This document shows positions 13,592 to 23,512 of a DNA stretch of 26,112 bases, piece after piece (position 1 is the stretch's first letter; each line of letters begins with the position of its first letter). Position numbers and translations under genes: made by a program. The DNA is from a virus: positions 1 through 26,112 of the IMG/VR virus record IMGVR_UViG_3300031975_001512. One strand, given 5' to 3'. The notes under the pieces are model-generated. The model worked only from the letters and a program-made list of their open reading frames with translations. It ran no database searches and was not told the origin of the DNA.

Positions 13592-15888
13592 TAAAATGCT
13601 TGCTTTTCATTATCTGTTTCTAAAAGAGGAGTTATCATTACACCTTCTTTTTGTATCTCACTCCCTTCTAGTTGATTAACTTTGTAGTCGCCAATTAAAA
13701 TCCCTATCTCTTCTAAACCAGCTTGATTTTGTATTGCTGAATATTCAGAGTTTGATGGATTTAAATCAACAACACACTTATCATCTCTTATAAATATGTC
13801 GGTTGCTAAACTATTGATAGGTAAACTTCCTGATCCTTGGTTTATCCACTTTAATTTATCAGCTCCTATAAAATCATAAATATCCTTTGGTTCTGTAAAT
13901 ACTCTTGTTTGTCCTAAATCTAATTGACCAGGTTGTTCTCCTAAAAAACCATTATTTATTTTTTTTATATAATCCCTAGATGATACTCTTTTTAAATAAT
14001 CATCTTGAATAAAGTTATCATCTTTTACGATTTTAGAAACTGAATTGTTATAATCTGATTCTGTTTCAAATCCACCTATGATTGCTTGATTATCAGTAAT
14101 AGGTAAAAAGTCAAATTCACTTACACCAAATATTGAAAAATCTTGTGATGTAAATAGACCATCGTTGATAACAATATTTTTTGTAACTAAATAAGTTTCT
14201 AAAATAAATCTTCCTTCTTTACTATATCTGTATACAACTATTTTAATTGACTTAACTCCAGGAGTAAGATATGTATGGGATGAAGTATCTTTAAATGAAT
14301 TTGAATTATAAATTATTTCTTGATTATATCTCAATATATTATAATCATTTGGTGCTGGGTATTCATCATTATCATAAAAATTAAAAAAGTATGTGTTTTC
14401 TATTTGGTCATCCGTTAATAAAGTTTTTTCATCACCCCATTGTATTACTTGGTATCTATAAAAAGACTCATTAACATCGGGTTTTACTTCGCCAAAAATA
14501 AAATCTTGAACAGTAGAAGAATTAGCATAAGAAAAAGTTAAAGCATCAAACTCATTAAGTTTTCTACCGTTTTCCAATTCTATAGAAGCATTAGTGTTAC
14601 CATTCCACAAAGACATTTCTAATGTAACTTCTAACGGATAAGAAGTATTTAAATATTTTTCGCTGCCATTTTCCCAATATAATAAATCTTCACCATCTTT
14701 ATTGTTACATATCACCTCAAATAAAACTCTATTTAAGTCTATATTATGTGATAACAATCCGTTATATTGAAAGTCAGGAAATCCTAATTTTTTAAAATAA
14801 TCATCCTCATCTGTGTTTGGTGGAAATGGTGAATAATTATCATCATCAGCATTTAACATTCTAAATTCAAGAAATTTATTTGGTGAAAATATTTTATTTA
14901 AAATAGCATTATCATTTTCCGATGATAATACAAGGGTATTATTTGATGATCCTATAGTTGGCATTGGTAATAAAGGTCCTAGCACAGATAAAGAAGTAGC
15001 TAACTCTATAGTTACACTCTCATTGTCTCCTGGATTTTGTATTGTAAAAAATCTTGGGAATACTACTTCATAAGTATTACCAGGTATTTTCTCAAACTGA
15101 AAAAGTTTATCTAATTTATCTTCCTCGCTATCTATATTAATATCATAGTCTTCATTGATATCATAATCACCTGACATATCTTTTATATAAATTAAATCTC
15201 GTATCTTATCTAAAAGGTTATCATCAAATTCTATAACATATTTATCTTCAACAGAACTAGAATTAACTCTTTCTTTTATAAAAGCAAAACCATCTTCATA
15301 ATTTACTTCTTTTCGCATTGAGTCGATTTCAAACTTATTAGTGTTTGGATCACCTTCTTTATTAGCATACTCATTAACTATATTCTGTTGTCTCTCTCGT
15401 CTTTGTTTACCTTCATTAGAACCACCATCAAATTCACCATCCCCAAAATCTAATTGAGCATAACTTTGATACGGTATGCCATCCCCATCACCATCATCTC
15501 CATTTCCAGTGTAAACTTTTGTAATTGTAAATAAACCATAATTATTTCTTTCAGCTTTAACAAAGTATGAAGCAAAAGGATAGTTGGTGCTATTGTTTGC
15601 TCTGGTGTTATCACTATCTTCCAAGTTACCTCTGAAAGATAATAGTTCATCTCGTCCCCATTTTATACGAATAGGTCTACCTCTAGGATCTTCCGATGCT
15701 GGATTTGAAGTACCAATATCAGTTGATACTATCATCTTACTATTTTTTCTAATAGAATTCCAATTACCTAATGAAAAGTTTTCTAAATCAGAATTATTTA
15801 AACCAAGCTCTTTATCGGTTACACCTTCAGCATCAGAGTATATTCCTGGTTTCTTAACAGATGGGTAGTATGTTTTTTTAACTGCCAT
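13591..15888 (-). CDS. Large structural protein with a degenerate PKD-like domain
   Basis: This 765-residue protein has an acidic GNGDDGDGDGIPY repeat (about 128-140) that could bind calcium, a long Asp/Asn-rich middle, and at about 477-570 YQVIQWGDEKTLL...SHTYLTPGVKSIKIVVYRYS, which follows the W-GD-E/G ... HTY..PG.y.i...v pattern of PKD domains. This is followed by FSIFGVSEFDFL...AIIGGFETESDYNNSVSKI, which matches a segment after the PKD domain of the 16538-18397 product, so the two genes share a duplicated region. It ends EKQAF just before a TAATG overlap. The expected role is a baseplate- or fibre-associated virion protein. Its exact family is unknown to me. Confidence 0.75.
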   Translation of the reverse strand: MAVKKTYYPSVKKPGIYSDAEGVTDKELGLNNSDLENFSLGNWNSIRKNSKMIVSTDIGTSNPASEDPRGRPIRIKWGRDELLSFRGNLEDSDNTRANNSTNYPFASYFVKAERNNYGLFTITKVYTGNGDDGDGDGIPYQSYAQLDFGDGEFDGGSNEGKQRRERQQNIVNEYANKEGDPNTNKFEIDSMRKEVNYEDGFAFIKERVNSSSVEDKYVIEFDDNLLDKIRDLIYIKDMSGDYDINEDYDINIDSEEDKLDKLFQFEKIPGNTYEVVFPRFFTIQNPGDNESVTIELATSLSVLGPLLPMPTIGSSNNTLVLSSENDNAILNKIFSPNKFLEFRMLNADDDNYSPFPPNTDEDDYFKKLGFPDFQYNGLLSHNIDLNRVLFEVICNNKDGEDLLYWENGSEKYLNTSYPLEVTLEMSLWNGNTNASIELENGRKLNEFDALTFSYANSSTVQDFIFGEVKPDVNESFYRYQVIQWGDEKTLLTDDQIENTYFFNFYDNDEYPAPNDYNILRYNQEIIYNSNSFKDTSSHTYLTPGVKSIKIVVYRYSKEGRFILETYLVTKNIVINDGLFTSQDFSIFGVSEFDFLPITDNQAIIGGFETESDYNNSVSKIVKDDNFIQDDYLKRVSSRDYIKKINNGFLGEQPGQLDLGQTRVFTEPKDIYDFIGADKLKWINQGSGSLPINSLATDIFIRDDKCVVDLNPSNSEYSAIQNQAGLEEIGILIGDYKVNQLEGSEIQKEGVMITPLLETDNEKQAF

Positions 15889-16523
15889 TAAAATGCCTGT
15901 TCATTATTATTTTTTTCTATACCATCTGCTATAAAAAAAGTGTTTGTTTCAATTCTAAAATCATCATCTAATGATATTTTATAATCTTGATTATATTCTA
16001 TCTGATTAAAGTTAGTTTTATCAATTATATCATCTGTATCAGTTTGGTCAAAGTCTACATTTAATATTAAGTTTTCATCAGAGTCATCTAGGTTTGTAAT
16101 AGGAGCAGTATCATCTCCGTATGAATTTTGAACATTTACATCTTCTGTAAAATTCCCATATATGTTTAACTTAGGTAAGGTTGGGTAGTAATAATTATTA
16201 TCCCAAATTTGTTCTACCTCATCATCAATAATTATTTCGGTATATGGTATCCGTGGAACTCTTGAACCACTTATTGGATTATCACCTTCTTCTATAGTAA
16301 TTCCGTTTTTATTTAAAAAGTTAAAATTACTTGGTATTATGTTATCCCAATAAATAGATTGATTTGGTATATCACTATCATCACTTTCAAATCCCAACTG
16401 TTCCCACATTGGCTTTACACCTTTGTAAATTTTGGTTGTGGCTAAGTCAAAGTTATTTAAGCCAGTATCCTTAAAGGTATTGGTTAATTTTTTGTTTATA
16501 AATCCGTTATGTATTTTAGCCAT
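15888..16523 (-). CDS. Acidic tail-associated protein of unknown family
   Basis: The 211-residue protein begins MAKIHNGFINKKLTNTFKDT and is rich in Asp and Asn (for example DSDENLILNVDFDQTDTDD). There is no signal peptide, membrane segment or recognised motif. It ends NNNEQAF, nearly the same as the EKQAF end of the next gene product, and in both cases the codons for QAF run into a TAATG overlap. It lies among large structural genes and is translationally coupled to the 765-residue protein, so a virion or assembly role is likely. AAGAG lies upstream of the ATG, a weak ribosome binding site. Confidence 0.65.
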   Translation of the reverse strand: MAKIHNGFINKKLTNTFKDTGLNNFDLATTKIYKGVKPMWEQLGFESDDSDIPNQSIYWDNIIPSNFNFLNKNGITIEEGDNPISGSRVPRIPYTEIIIDDEVEQIWDNNYYYPTLPKLNIYGNFTEDVNVQNSYGDDTAPITNLDDSDENLILNVDFDQTDTDDIIDKTNFNQIEYNQDYKISLDDDFRIETNTFFIADGIEKNNNEQAF

Positions 16524-16537
16524 TCTATTTACTCTTA

Positions 16538-18397
16538 TTATGGTCTAGTGTTATTACCAGAACTACCTGGCTCTACCCATATACCATAAATATTTAAATC
16601 TTGATAATTACTAGGACCTGGTTCTCCAACTGGCTCTTTTAATCGTATAGCTATTTGTTCAGTAGCACTTATACCACCGAATGGAGGCATATTAGGATTA
16701 TCAGTTTGATTAGTTGGATTAAAAGGTCCTTCGTTCCATTCTCCAACAGTACCGTTACCACTAGCATTGTTAGTAAAAGAAAAATCAGCTACAGCATATT
16801 CTATATTATCTGGTATAACCCATCCGTAAAAGTTATCAGCATTATCTGGTTGGTTTATGCTCGCATCTAATAATACCCAAGTATCAATACCATTTAATCT
16901 ATTGGTTGGATTTATTATTGGGTATTGTCCTTGAATTTGAACAGGATTACCATTACTAATTTCTATTGTATATTGAATAAAGGTTTCTGGATCAAGGTCT
17001 TCAGCTCCTATAATATCAGCTTCCATAGGAGTTCCATCCGCATTATATCCATCAGGAATAGTAGTAGTTAAGATTCCCCTAACTCCCCTTATCACACCAG
17101 GCTCCCCAATAGTTAAACCAAGCGCTTCGTTTTCAGATGCTACTTGAGTTACTAAATTAATACTGTAAGAACAAGAACCATCATCGGTGTCTGCAGTAGA
17201 ATCATAGTTATCAGCATTTATATCCATACACCCATAAAAAAGTTCATCTTCAATTAATACCTCAGCAGCTTCACCTTCAATTTCTGAATCGGTTTGGTCA
17301 AATATTTCTATGCTATAAGGTTGAACTAAATCTATAAATTTACTAATAACATCTTCACTTGATATTTTATAAACAAAATTTAATAACTTTAATTTATCAA
17401 AATCATTTAAACCTTTGATAAGTTCAAGATTGGCTTTTGATGAATCTCCTGTTAATGGATTAAATCCAATTGTATTGTATATTGATTTTACCAATGTAGA
17501 TTGAGTTGATATACCACCGATAGTAGCAAAGTTTTCATATCCATATAAGTTGAATTCATTAATTTTTGATTCGTTTAATAATATAGTAGTTTCAAACCTT
17601 TCATACATAAAAACATTATCTGAATTACCTACAAATATTACACCACTTATGGTATAGAAACCAGGTTTTTCATATGTATGTTCTAGTAAAGTAGTTCCTT
17701 CCATAAGTTTAGGTTCAGTTGTATGCTCTAATGGAGAACCATCACCCCAATTTAATTTAAATAAGAAAAAATTACTGGACCCATCAGCAGCTGATGTAAA
17801 CTTATTTATAGAATAATCCTTTCTACTTCTTTCAGAAAATAAATCTATATTACCACTTTCAAGTCTACCATCAGTTCTAGGGTAAATATAATAATTTATC
17901 TTACCTTCTGTTGCTAAATAATGTTCCGTTGAATTTATTTTTTTATCCCAATACCTATCAACCCTAATTATTTCATCTTCATTATTTGGATCAATTACAA
18001 ATGGCAAAGCGTCAATTGAATATTTATATGTTGAAGATGTGCTACCAGGATCTCTTTTTACTATTTTTTCACCATTACCATCTTCTATAAGTTCGGTTTC
18101 AACTACAGTTCTATTACCAGTTAAATATGGTTGAAATGTAGATTCATTAAAATTTATATCTTCCCAAAAACCTCTGTTGTTTAAAGTTATAGTTCCAAGA
18201 GTTTGTCGGTCATCAAAAGAAGCACTTATTTCTGTAGAGTCGTTATTTACAAGAGGATTTTTATATACAATATCTATTCCTTGTTCAGGTTGAAATACTC
18301 TAAGATTTTCGTTTAATTCATTACCTTCAGTATATGGTCCTACTGATTGTTTATCTATTTGAGTGTATAGATTATCAGGTGTAGTAAACTTTGGCAT
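16538..18397 (-). CDS. Tail/adhesion protein with PKD domain and GC..DDGSC motif
   Basis: In this 619-residue product residues about 200-275 (FFLFKLNWGDGSPLEHT...LEHTYEKPGFYTISGVIF) form a clear PKD domain with WGDG and HTY..PG.Y. Residues 389-409 (GCMDINADNYDSTADTDDGSC) match a Cys-bounded, Asp-rich element, GC.D..A.NYd..A..DDGSC, known from surface proteins of marine Bacteroidota and relatives. The two cysteines could form a disulfide around a calcium-binding loop. A Pro/Gly-rich C-terminal region with NIYGIWVEPGSSGN closes the protein. The N-terminal part is unrecognised. It overlaps the previous gene by one base (TAATG). The role is most likely in receptor binding or fibre architecture. 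Confidence 0.78.
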   Translation of the reverse strand: MPKFTTPDNLYTQIDKQSVGPYTEGNELNENLRVFQPEQGIDIVYKNPLVNNDSTEISASFDDRQTLGTITLNNRGFWEDINFNESTFQPYLTGNRTVVETELIEDGNGEKIVKRDPGSTSSTYKYSIDALPFVIDPNNEDEIIRVDRYWDKKINSTEHYLATEGKINYYIYPRTDGRLESGNIDLFSERSRKDYSINKFTSAADGSSNFFLFKLNWGDGSPLEHTTEPKLMEGTTLLEHTYEKPGFYTISGVIFVGNSDNVFMYERFETTILLNESKINEFNLYGYENFATIGGISTQSTLVKSIYNTIGFNPLTGDSSKANLELIKGLNDFDKLKLLNFVYKISSEDVISKFIDLVQPYSIEIFDQTDSEIEGEAAEVLIEDELFYGCMDINADNYDSTADTDDGSCSYSINLVTQVASENEALGLTIGEPGVIRGVRGILTTTIPDGYNADGTPMEADIIGAEDLDPETFIQYTIEISNGNPVQIQGQYPIINPTNRLNGIDTWVLLDASINQPDNADNFYGWVIPDNIEYAVADFSFTNNASGNGTVGEWNEGPFNPTNQTDNPNMPPFGGISATEQIAIRLKEPVGEPGPSNYQDLNIYGIWVEPGSSGNNTRP

Positions 18398-20508
18398 TAA
18401 TAATTACCACCACCTGCACCAAAGTTTATTATATCATCAGGAGTATTTGTAGCTATTGGTTCACTACTTTCTTCTTCTTCAGTTTCCTCTTCTTGGGTTT
18501 CTACTGCTACCCATGTCATAGATACACCGTTCCAACTCCATTGTCCTTGTGGACTTAAAGTACCTGTCATAGGATTGGTCATTGGATTAAATCCAACAGG
18601 AGCGCTAGAAGGCATTGGTTCTACATTAGAAGTTTCTTCTTGGGTTTCCGATGGGTTATCTAAAGGATCTATATCTTCGGCTTCATCTACATTAAAAGGT
18701 GGTTCTTCATCATCAGGTGGGATATCAATTTCATTATCTTCAAGTATTTCACCAGCTTCAGAATCTATGTCTATAGCTAAATCATCTATTTTGTAACCAC
18801 GAGCTCGTAACAAATCACTTTTACTTATTACTTCAACTTTACATTTAGCACCAAGACCACTATTAGCAACTACTTCACCATTTTCGTCTATATGGTTTAA
18901 CCAATATTGTGTGTTGCTACTTAATTCAGATTCTTCTATTTCTTCAACTACTTGAGGGTTATAAGTAGCACAGATAAAATACCATTCATTTAAATTATCG
19001 GTTGGTATCTCAGGATATATATTATGAGCCCTAGTAGGAAATCTAAAAACTGGATTAAAATTACTATTACTCCTAGATACTAAATCTCTTCCTGTTATTC
19101 TATTTAAACCAACATTACCATTTGAAAGTTTATACCCATAGTGATTATCTCTAATTAAATCATCCTTTACCACCAACCGTATTGTTCTACGATATTTATC
19201 ATTACTATCTTGAGTAACATTTGTTTCTAATCTAAATCCTTTACCATCTACTTCATTTGGATTACCGAAATTAAAAAGAGTTCCACTTGATTGTTTATCT
19301 ACAAATCTTACCCACATTGTTATTGTAAACCCATCAGTTAAATATGAGTTATTTTTTTGAAATTCTAATTCATTATTTGTTGGTGATTTTAATATAATTG
19401 CCTGATTTGGTTTTCGTATTTTAAGAAATCCATTTGATGTGTTTTCATATTCAGGTCTTGTATCAGGTAACTCTTGAATAACATTATCAACATCACCAAG
19501 ATAAGTGTTAAGCTTATTTCTTAAAGATTGAAGAGTCTTACCACCATTATCTTCATTTGCTTGTTCATCCAATCTTGTTATAAAAGCATCTACTTGGTTT
19601 TCATGACTAACACGGCTCTCTTCATCTTCTTGATAATTATCGGGTTGTTCACCAGCACCATCACCATCTACATCTGTAAAACTAGGAGATGGTCCTACTA
19701 GTTCATCAAAGTCTGAAAAGAAATTATTTATCTCTTCTTGACGATCCGGTTGTGTTGGAAGAAGTTCAAATATATCAGTATCTAAAACTTCTCTAGCCTT
19801 TTCAGGATCTATTTTAGAACCTGTTTTTGTTTTTGTTAATTGACTAAGGTTTAAAATATCTGTAAATTCATTTCCTATTTTTTTAGCAACATTTATTTCA
19901 TATACAGTAGTCCCATCTATGAATTTTATTTTATATTGAATAGTTGATTGTGGAGGCGTACCTTCTGCTGGTAATTCCACTTGTATGATAGAAAACTTAC
20001 CTTCTAAATCTGTAATATCATTTTCAAATAGATATTGACATAGTTGTTCAAAAATATCACCTTCTATATCTTTTCTATTTTCTAATGTATTTCTATCTTT
20101 TTTATAAAATACAAGAGGCTCATCTTCTGTACGACCTGATTGTTTTATTCCATCACGGATAGTTGTTTGAAGAGAAAGAAGTTGTTCATCAGTTAAGGTA
20201 TTAGATTCAAACCATAGTTTGTAAAATATATCACTTACTGCTTCACGAGTTTCTTGTATAGCAGCATAAGTAACTTTTTGAAATATTATTTCACTAGGAT
20301 TCATATCATGAGTTATTCCCAACTCACCAGCACCAATCATAATTTCACCATCTTGATGTATGTGGTAAAGACCTACATACTGCTCTTCAGGATTATCTAC
20401 AAAGAAAAAATTATCTTCTAATGTAGCATTTAAACCAACTTGTGTAATAGGATTTTGGTTTACTGTTGTTTCTTCTTGGTCTGTATCACCACCACCGTAA
20501 CTAGCCAT
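18397..20508 (-). CDS. Structural protein with YHIH motif and LamG-like domain
   Basis: This 703-residue product has near its N-terminus EEQYVGLYHIHQDGEIMIGAG (about 41-61). This resembles a Y.G.YH.H.dG..M.G motif I have seen in marine phage virion proteins; the histidines suggest metal coordination. A helical middle follows, then about 365-520 a jelly-roll pattern (AIILKSPTNNELEFQKNN, GFTITMWVRFVDKQSSGTLFNFG, EWYFICATYNP) typical of LamG/concanavalin-like carbohydrate-binding domains. The C-terminus is strongly acidic, interrupted by WSWNGVSMTWV (about 657-667). AAGGA precedes the ATG. It probably contributes to host-surface binding. The domain assignments are by pattern only. Confidence 0.75.
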   Translation of the reverse strand: MASYGGGDTDQEETTVNQNPITQVGLNATLEDNFFFVDNPEEQYVGLYHIHQDGEIMIGAGELGITHDMNPSEIIFQKVTYAAIQETREAVSDIFYKLWFESNTLTDEQLLSLQTTIRDGIKQSGRTEDEPLVFYKKDRNTLENRKDIEGDIFEQLCQYLFENDITDLEGKFSIIQVELPAEGTPPQSTIQYKIKFIDGTTVYEINVAKKIGNEFTDILNLSQLTKTKTGSKIDPEKAREVLDTDIFELLPTQPDRQEEINNFFSDFDELVGPSPSFTDVDGDGAGEQPDNYQEDEESRVSHENQVDAFITRLDEQANEDNGGKTLQSLRNKLNTYLGDVDNVIQELPDTRPEYENTSNGFLKIRKPNQAIILKSPTNNELEFQKNNSYLTDGFTITMWVRFVDKQSSGTLFNFGNPNEVDGKGFRLETNVTQDSNDKYRRTIRLVVKDDLIRDNHYGYKLSNGNVGLNRITGRDLVSRSNSNFNPVFRFPTRAHNIYPEIPTDNLNEWYFICATYNPQVVEEIEESELSSNTQYWLNHIDENGEVVANSGLGAKCKVEVISKSDLLRARGYKIDDLAIDIDSEAGEILEDNEIDIPPDDEEPPFNVDEAEDIDPLDNPSETQEETSNVEPMPSSAPVGFNPMTNPMTGTLSPQGQWSWNGVSMTWVAVETQEEETEEEESSEPIATNTPDDIINFGAGGGNY

Positions 20509-20510
20509 GA

Positions 20511-21602
20511 TTATATCCTTAGTATAAATTCAAAATCATTATCATATATTATTTCTTGACCATCATCGTGATTAACTTTTATTAATATCTTATAAGCCCG
20601 ATTAGGTTCAAAGGCATTTAAGTCTTGTTTAAAATAATTAGAAGTGGTATCACAACTCATTGTTGTATAAGCACTAAACGGAACAACAGACTCATTTGTT
20701 GCCATATCTATGATAGAGTAAGCACCTTTACCTTCAGGTATAAAACTACCACTAACAGTTTGAACCGATGTTGTAAATGATTTTTGTATGTATCTTTTAC
20801 GAGCACCAAATCTAAATTTTATGGTTTCGTTTTCTTTATACGCTTCTCGTAAGTGAATTGGGTATAGGTAGTTCTCACTATTACCTGAAAGGTCTAAGGT
20901 GGTCAAGCTACCCGTGTTAGAACCAGTTGCTGGAAGATGGTCATCCCACTTTAATTCTATCTTAGGAGAGTATATAGTATTGGTTTGTCTTGAGAAAAAT
21001 TTGATGTCTTCAAAGCTACCACTTGATGTTTCTCTACTGCCAGATAGTCTCACTAACATACCATAGTTAGTATTTACACCACCAAACCATTTATTAGCAA
21101 GGGTGGTAATATCCATGTTAAGGTCAGGAGATTCCGATGAAAATACTTGAGTTGTTTCATCAGCAGCAATATAAGTTCCACCAGGATCTGTCCAACTTAT
21201 CTCCGAATTGTTTTTGTTTTTCCTATACAACCAACTACAACCATCCGTTGTTTTTGGAACATCTGATTCTTTACCAACACCCTCATCCCATTCTTGACTT
21301 AGGGGATAAGCAGCAATTGTATATTCTTCACTTAAACCACTTGTTCCTTCTGTTTCATAAAGTCTAAGATTTAACTGATAGTCATTTGGTAAAACAGATG
21401 AGCTAATATAACTTTCTATTTCATCGGTATCAAACTGAAGAAGAACTCTTGTTTGATAAGAAAATGTTCTATTAAAAAATACTTTTTTTAATTCAAGTAT
21501 TTCATCTTGTCCTGTGTTCTTATCCTTAAAGTCTTCGCCTGTAATTGAGTCTGAACCACTATTAATAAAAGTATCTTTGGTTGTAAAAAAATATCTATGC
21601 AT
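20511..21602 (-). CDS. DNRLRE-like tail protein
   Basis: The 363-residue protein starts TKDTFINSGSDSITGEDFKD (8-27), has RVLLQFDTDEIESYI (52-66), LNLRLYETEG and, later, EDIKFFSRQTNTIYSPKIELKW (198-219). This order of blocks (disordered metal-type start, r.LLrFDl..i, l.Ly, i.fySre.....PkL.l.w) is that of the DNRLRE/CBM-like beta-sandwich family found in secreted and phage adhesion proteins. It directly follows the gp6-like gene, with TAATG overlap, and precedes the LamG protein. This suggests a baseplate-attached adhesin. No signal peptide is present, as expected for a virion protein. Confidence 0.7.
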   Translation of the reverse strand: MHRYFFTTKDTFINSGSDSITGEDFKDKNTGQDEILELKKVFFNRTFSYQTRVLLQFDTDEIESYISSSVLPNDYQLNLRLYETEGTSGLSEEYTIAAYPLSQEWDEGVGKESDVPKTTDGCSWLYRKNKNNSEISWTDPGGTYIAADETTQVFSSESPDLNMDITTLANKWFGGVNTNYGMLVRLSGSRETSSGSFEDIKFFSRQTNTIYSPKIELKWDDHLPATGSNTGSLTTLDLSGNSENYLYPIHLREAYKENETIKFRFGARKRYIQKSFTTSVQTVSGSFIPEGKGAYSIIDMATNESVVPFSAYTTMSCDTTSNYFKQDLNAFEPNRAYKILIKVNHDDGQEIIYDNDFEFILRI

Positions 21603-23512
21603 TATATCACCTTCCCATAAATGTCTTGGTTTGGATTTTTTAATTCAAATACAGCAGGCGAAACAGATGGTCTATAAATACCATCTTCAAGAGAACTATG
21701 AAAATCATATTGGAATCCATAATTAACATCATCTCCTATGACCTCACCATCTCCTCTGTAGTAATAAAATTTTCTACCACTAGCATATTCATCATTTCCA
21801 TCTTGAAATAATATTAATTCTTTTACACCAATTACACCACTCAATCCTAATATATTATATTGTAAATCGTTCATGTTTATTGATTGTCTAAACTGCATTT
21901 TTTCTACTTTAAAAAAGTCTTTTATTACTTGAATAACATTTAATTTAACTTCCGTTGGATTAAACCTTCGGTCATAATTTACTTTAAAATTAACACCAAA
22001 GTTTATTATGTATCCGGAAAATAAAACTTCTTTTAAATTAAACCCAAAATCAACTTGGTCATTAATCATTCTAAATTGGTTAAGATAAGTTGCTATGTTT
22101 TGTAAAACAAGTTGTGGTGTTTGAACTAATTGTTTATTTTGATTATAAGAAAGAGTAGATACCAAAAGAGTTCCACTATCCAATCGTTCTACATAAGCTT
22201 TAGCAATACTACCAAACTTTACTGGAATACTTTGTATTCTTGCTGTATAATCTTCTTTGGTTACACAACGAAGTTGAGTAGCAAAAAACGCACTAGCATT
22301 ATTTCTTATTTCATCTACGGTTTGACCATCTGTTCCACCGACACTAGGCTCATCGTTTGTTACAGATATAGTAACACCGGCAGGAGGATTGTTTATGGTA
22401 GTAAGTTCTCCAGCTTGAACATTTGATGTAGCACCACCGCCAGCTCTATATGTAAAAGTTAATGTAGTGTTTGTTGGAGTTTCACCTAAATTTAAATTGT
22501 TACCTATTGTAGAACTTATAGCACCAGGTATATCAGCAATATTAGTTCCATTAATTGTCACACCAGCTTGTTCAACGGGATCTACATTTGAACCTGAATT
22601 ACTAAATCTAAATAACCCATTTCCAAAACAAACTTTATATGTCTGTGTGTCTTCATCAAACTTTGATATAAATTTTTTATTTGTTTTTATATATTCAGCA
22701 ACATAAGGAACTGGTATAGAAGATAAAACAGTTGTAGCATTACCTTGGTCATAAGCACTATCTCTAGTTGTATCATCACTATAATGAGTTTCCTTTAATA
22801 CCTTTTCTTGTGCTAGATAATCAACTTCATACCATGTAAGTCTTGATGAATCAGTACAACTTAATATCTCAACTACATTGTCATCTCCCAAATCTAATTC
22901 TAAAAATTTACTTGGACTTGTTATAGTAAATGATTTTGATTTTGTTTTACCAGATACGGCTCTTACATACCGTGTAAGAGTATAAGATTCTGCTTCTCCA
23001 TTACTATCTAATGTTGGAGCACTTATAGCAGGATCGCCAGAACCACTTGATGTAAAATCTATTTCACCTGTTGTTTCAAAAAGTATTTGTGAATCTACAT
23101 TTGAAGCAATTTGTAATCCACTATCTATTGAAGATGGAGCTTGACCATAATTAGGTGTACCATCGGCATTAGCATCTATGGTTGTTGTTACTTTTAAACT
23201 AACAACAGATGGTGTTTTATTAGGAACTTTATATCCTAAGAACTCTGATAATCTTCTTACATTTCTTTTTTCAGTTGCTGTTGCTAATAAGTTTTCTTTG
23301 TAATTATAATCAATATAATAAGAAAGAACATCACCAACATAACTAGATAATTCTATTAACATCATACCAGGTGATGTTTCATTAAAATCTTTATACGTAT
23401 CAGGAAAGTAAGCTTTAGTATATTCAATCAAGTCAGCTTTAATTGTACTGAAATCTTTACTTGTGTAGTTTACATTTGTTTCTATTAATTTTTGTTTATC
23501 GGTATATGCCAT
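21602..23512 (-). CDS. gp6: Baseplate wedge protein, T4 gp6/baseplate-J-like
   Basis: The 636-residue length is close to T4 gp6 (about 660). The N-terminus NYTSKDFSTIKADLIEYTKAYFP followed by ETSPGMMLIELSSYVGDVLSYYIDYNYKE and NVRRLSEFLGYK is the well-conserved opening of gp6-like wedge proteins. Residues 392-440 (GGTDGQTVDEIRNNASAFFATQLRCVTKEDYTARI...FGSIAKAYV) match the baseplate-J motif G.D.qt.eeiR..A...f..q.R.VT..DY. Gp6 forms the ring that joins the wedges of a contractile baseplate together with gp25 and gp7. The gene follows gp25 directly with a TAATG overlap, the usual order in T4-like phages. Confidence 0.93.
   Translation of the reverse strand: MAYTDKQKLIETNVNYTSKDFSTIKADLIEYTKAYFPDTYKDFNETSPGMMLIELSSYVGDVLSYYIDYNYKENLLATATEKRNVRRLSEFLGYKVPNKTPSVVSLKVTTTIDANADGTPNYGQAPSSIDSGLQIASNVDSQILFETTGEIDFTSSGSGDPAISAPTLDSNGEAESYTLTRYVRAVSGKTKSKSFTITSPSKFLELDLGDDNVVEILSCTDSSRLTWYEVDYLAQEKVLKETHYSDDTTRDSAYDQGNATTVLSSIPVPYVAEYIKTNKKFISKFDEDTQTYKVCFGNGLFRFSNSGSNVDPVEQAGVTINGTNIADIPGAISSTIGNNLNLGETPTNTTLTFTYRAGGGATSNVQAGELTTINNPPAGVTISVTNDEPSVGGTDGQTVDEIRNNASAFFATQLRCVTKEDYTARIQSIPVKFGSIAKAYVERLDSGTLLVSTLSYNQNKQLVQTPQLVLQNIATYLNQFRMINDQVDFGFNLKEVLFSGYIINFGVNFKVNYDRRFNPTEVKLNVIQVIKDFFKVEKMQFRQSINMNDLQYNILGLSGVIGVKELILFQDGNDEYASGRKFYYYRGDGEVIGDDVNYGFQYDFHSSLEDGIYRPSVSPAVFELKNPNQDIYGKVI

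Noticed and set aside
15450-15650. Nested minus-strand frame of 66 codons
   Set aside because: It lies wholly inside the 765-residue structural gene in another frame with no ribosome binding site and Ile/Leu/Met-rich shadow composition.
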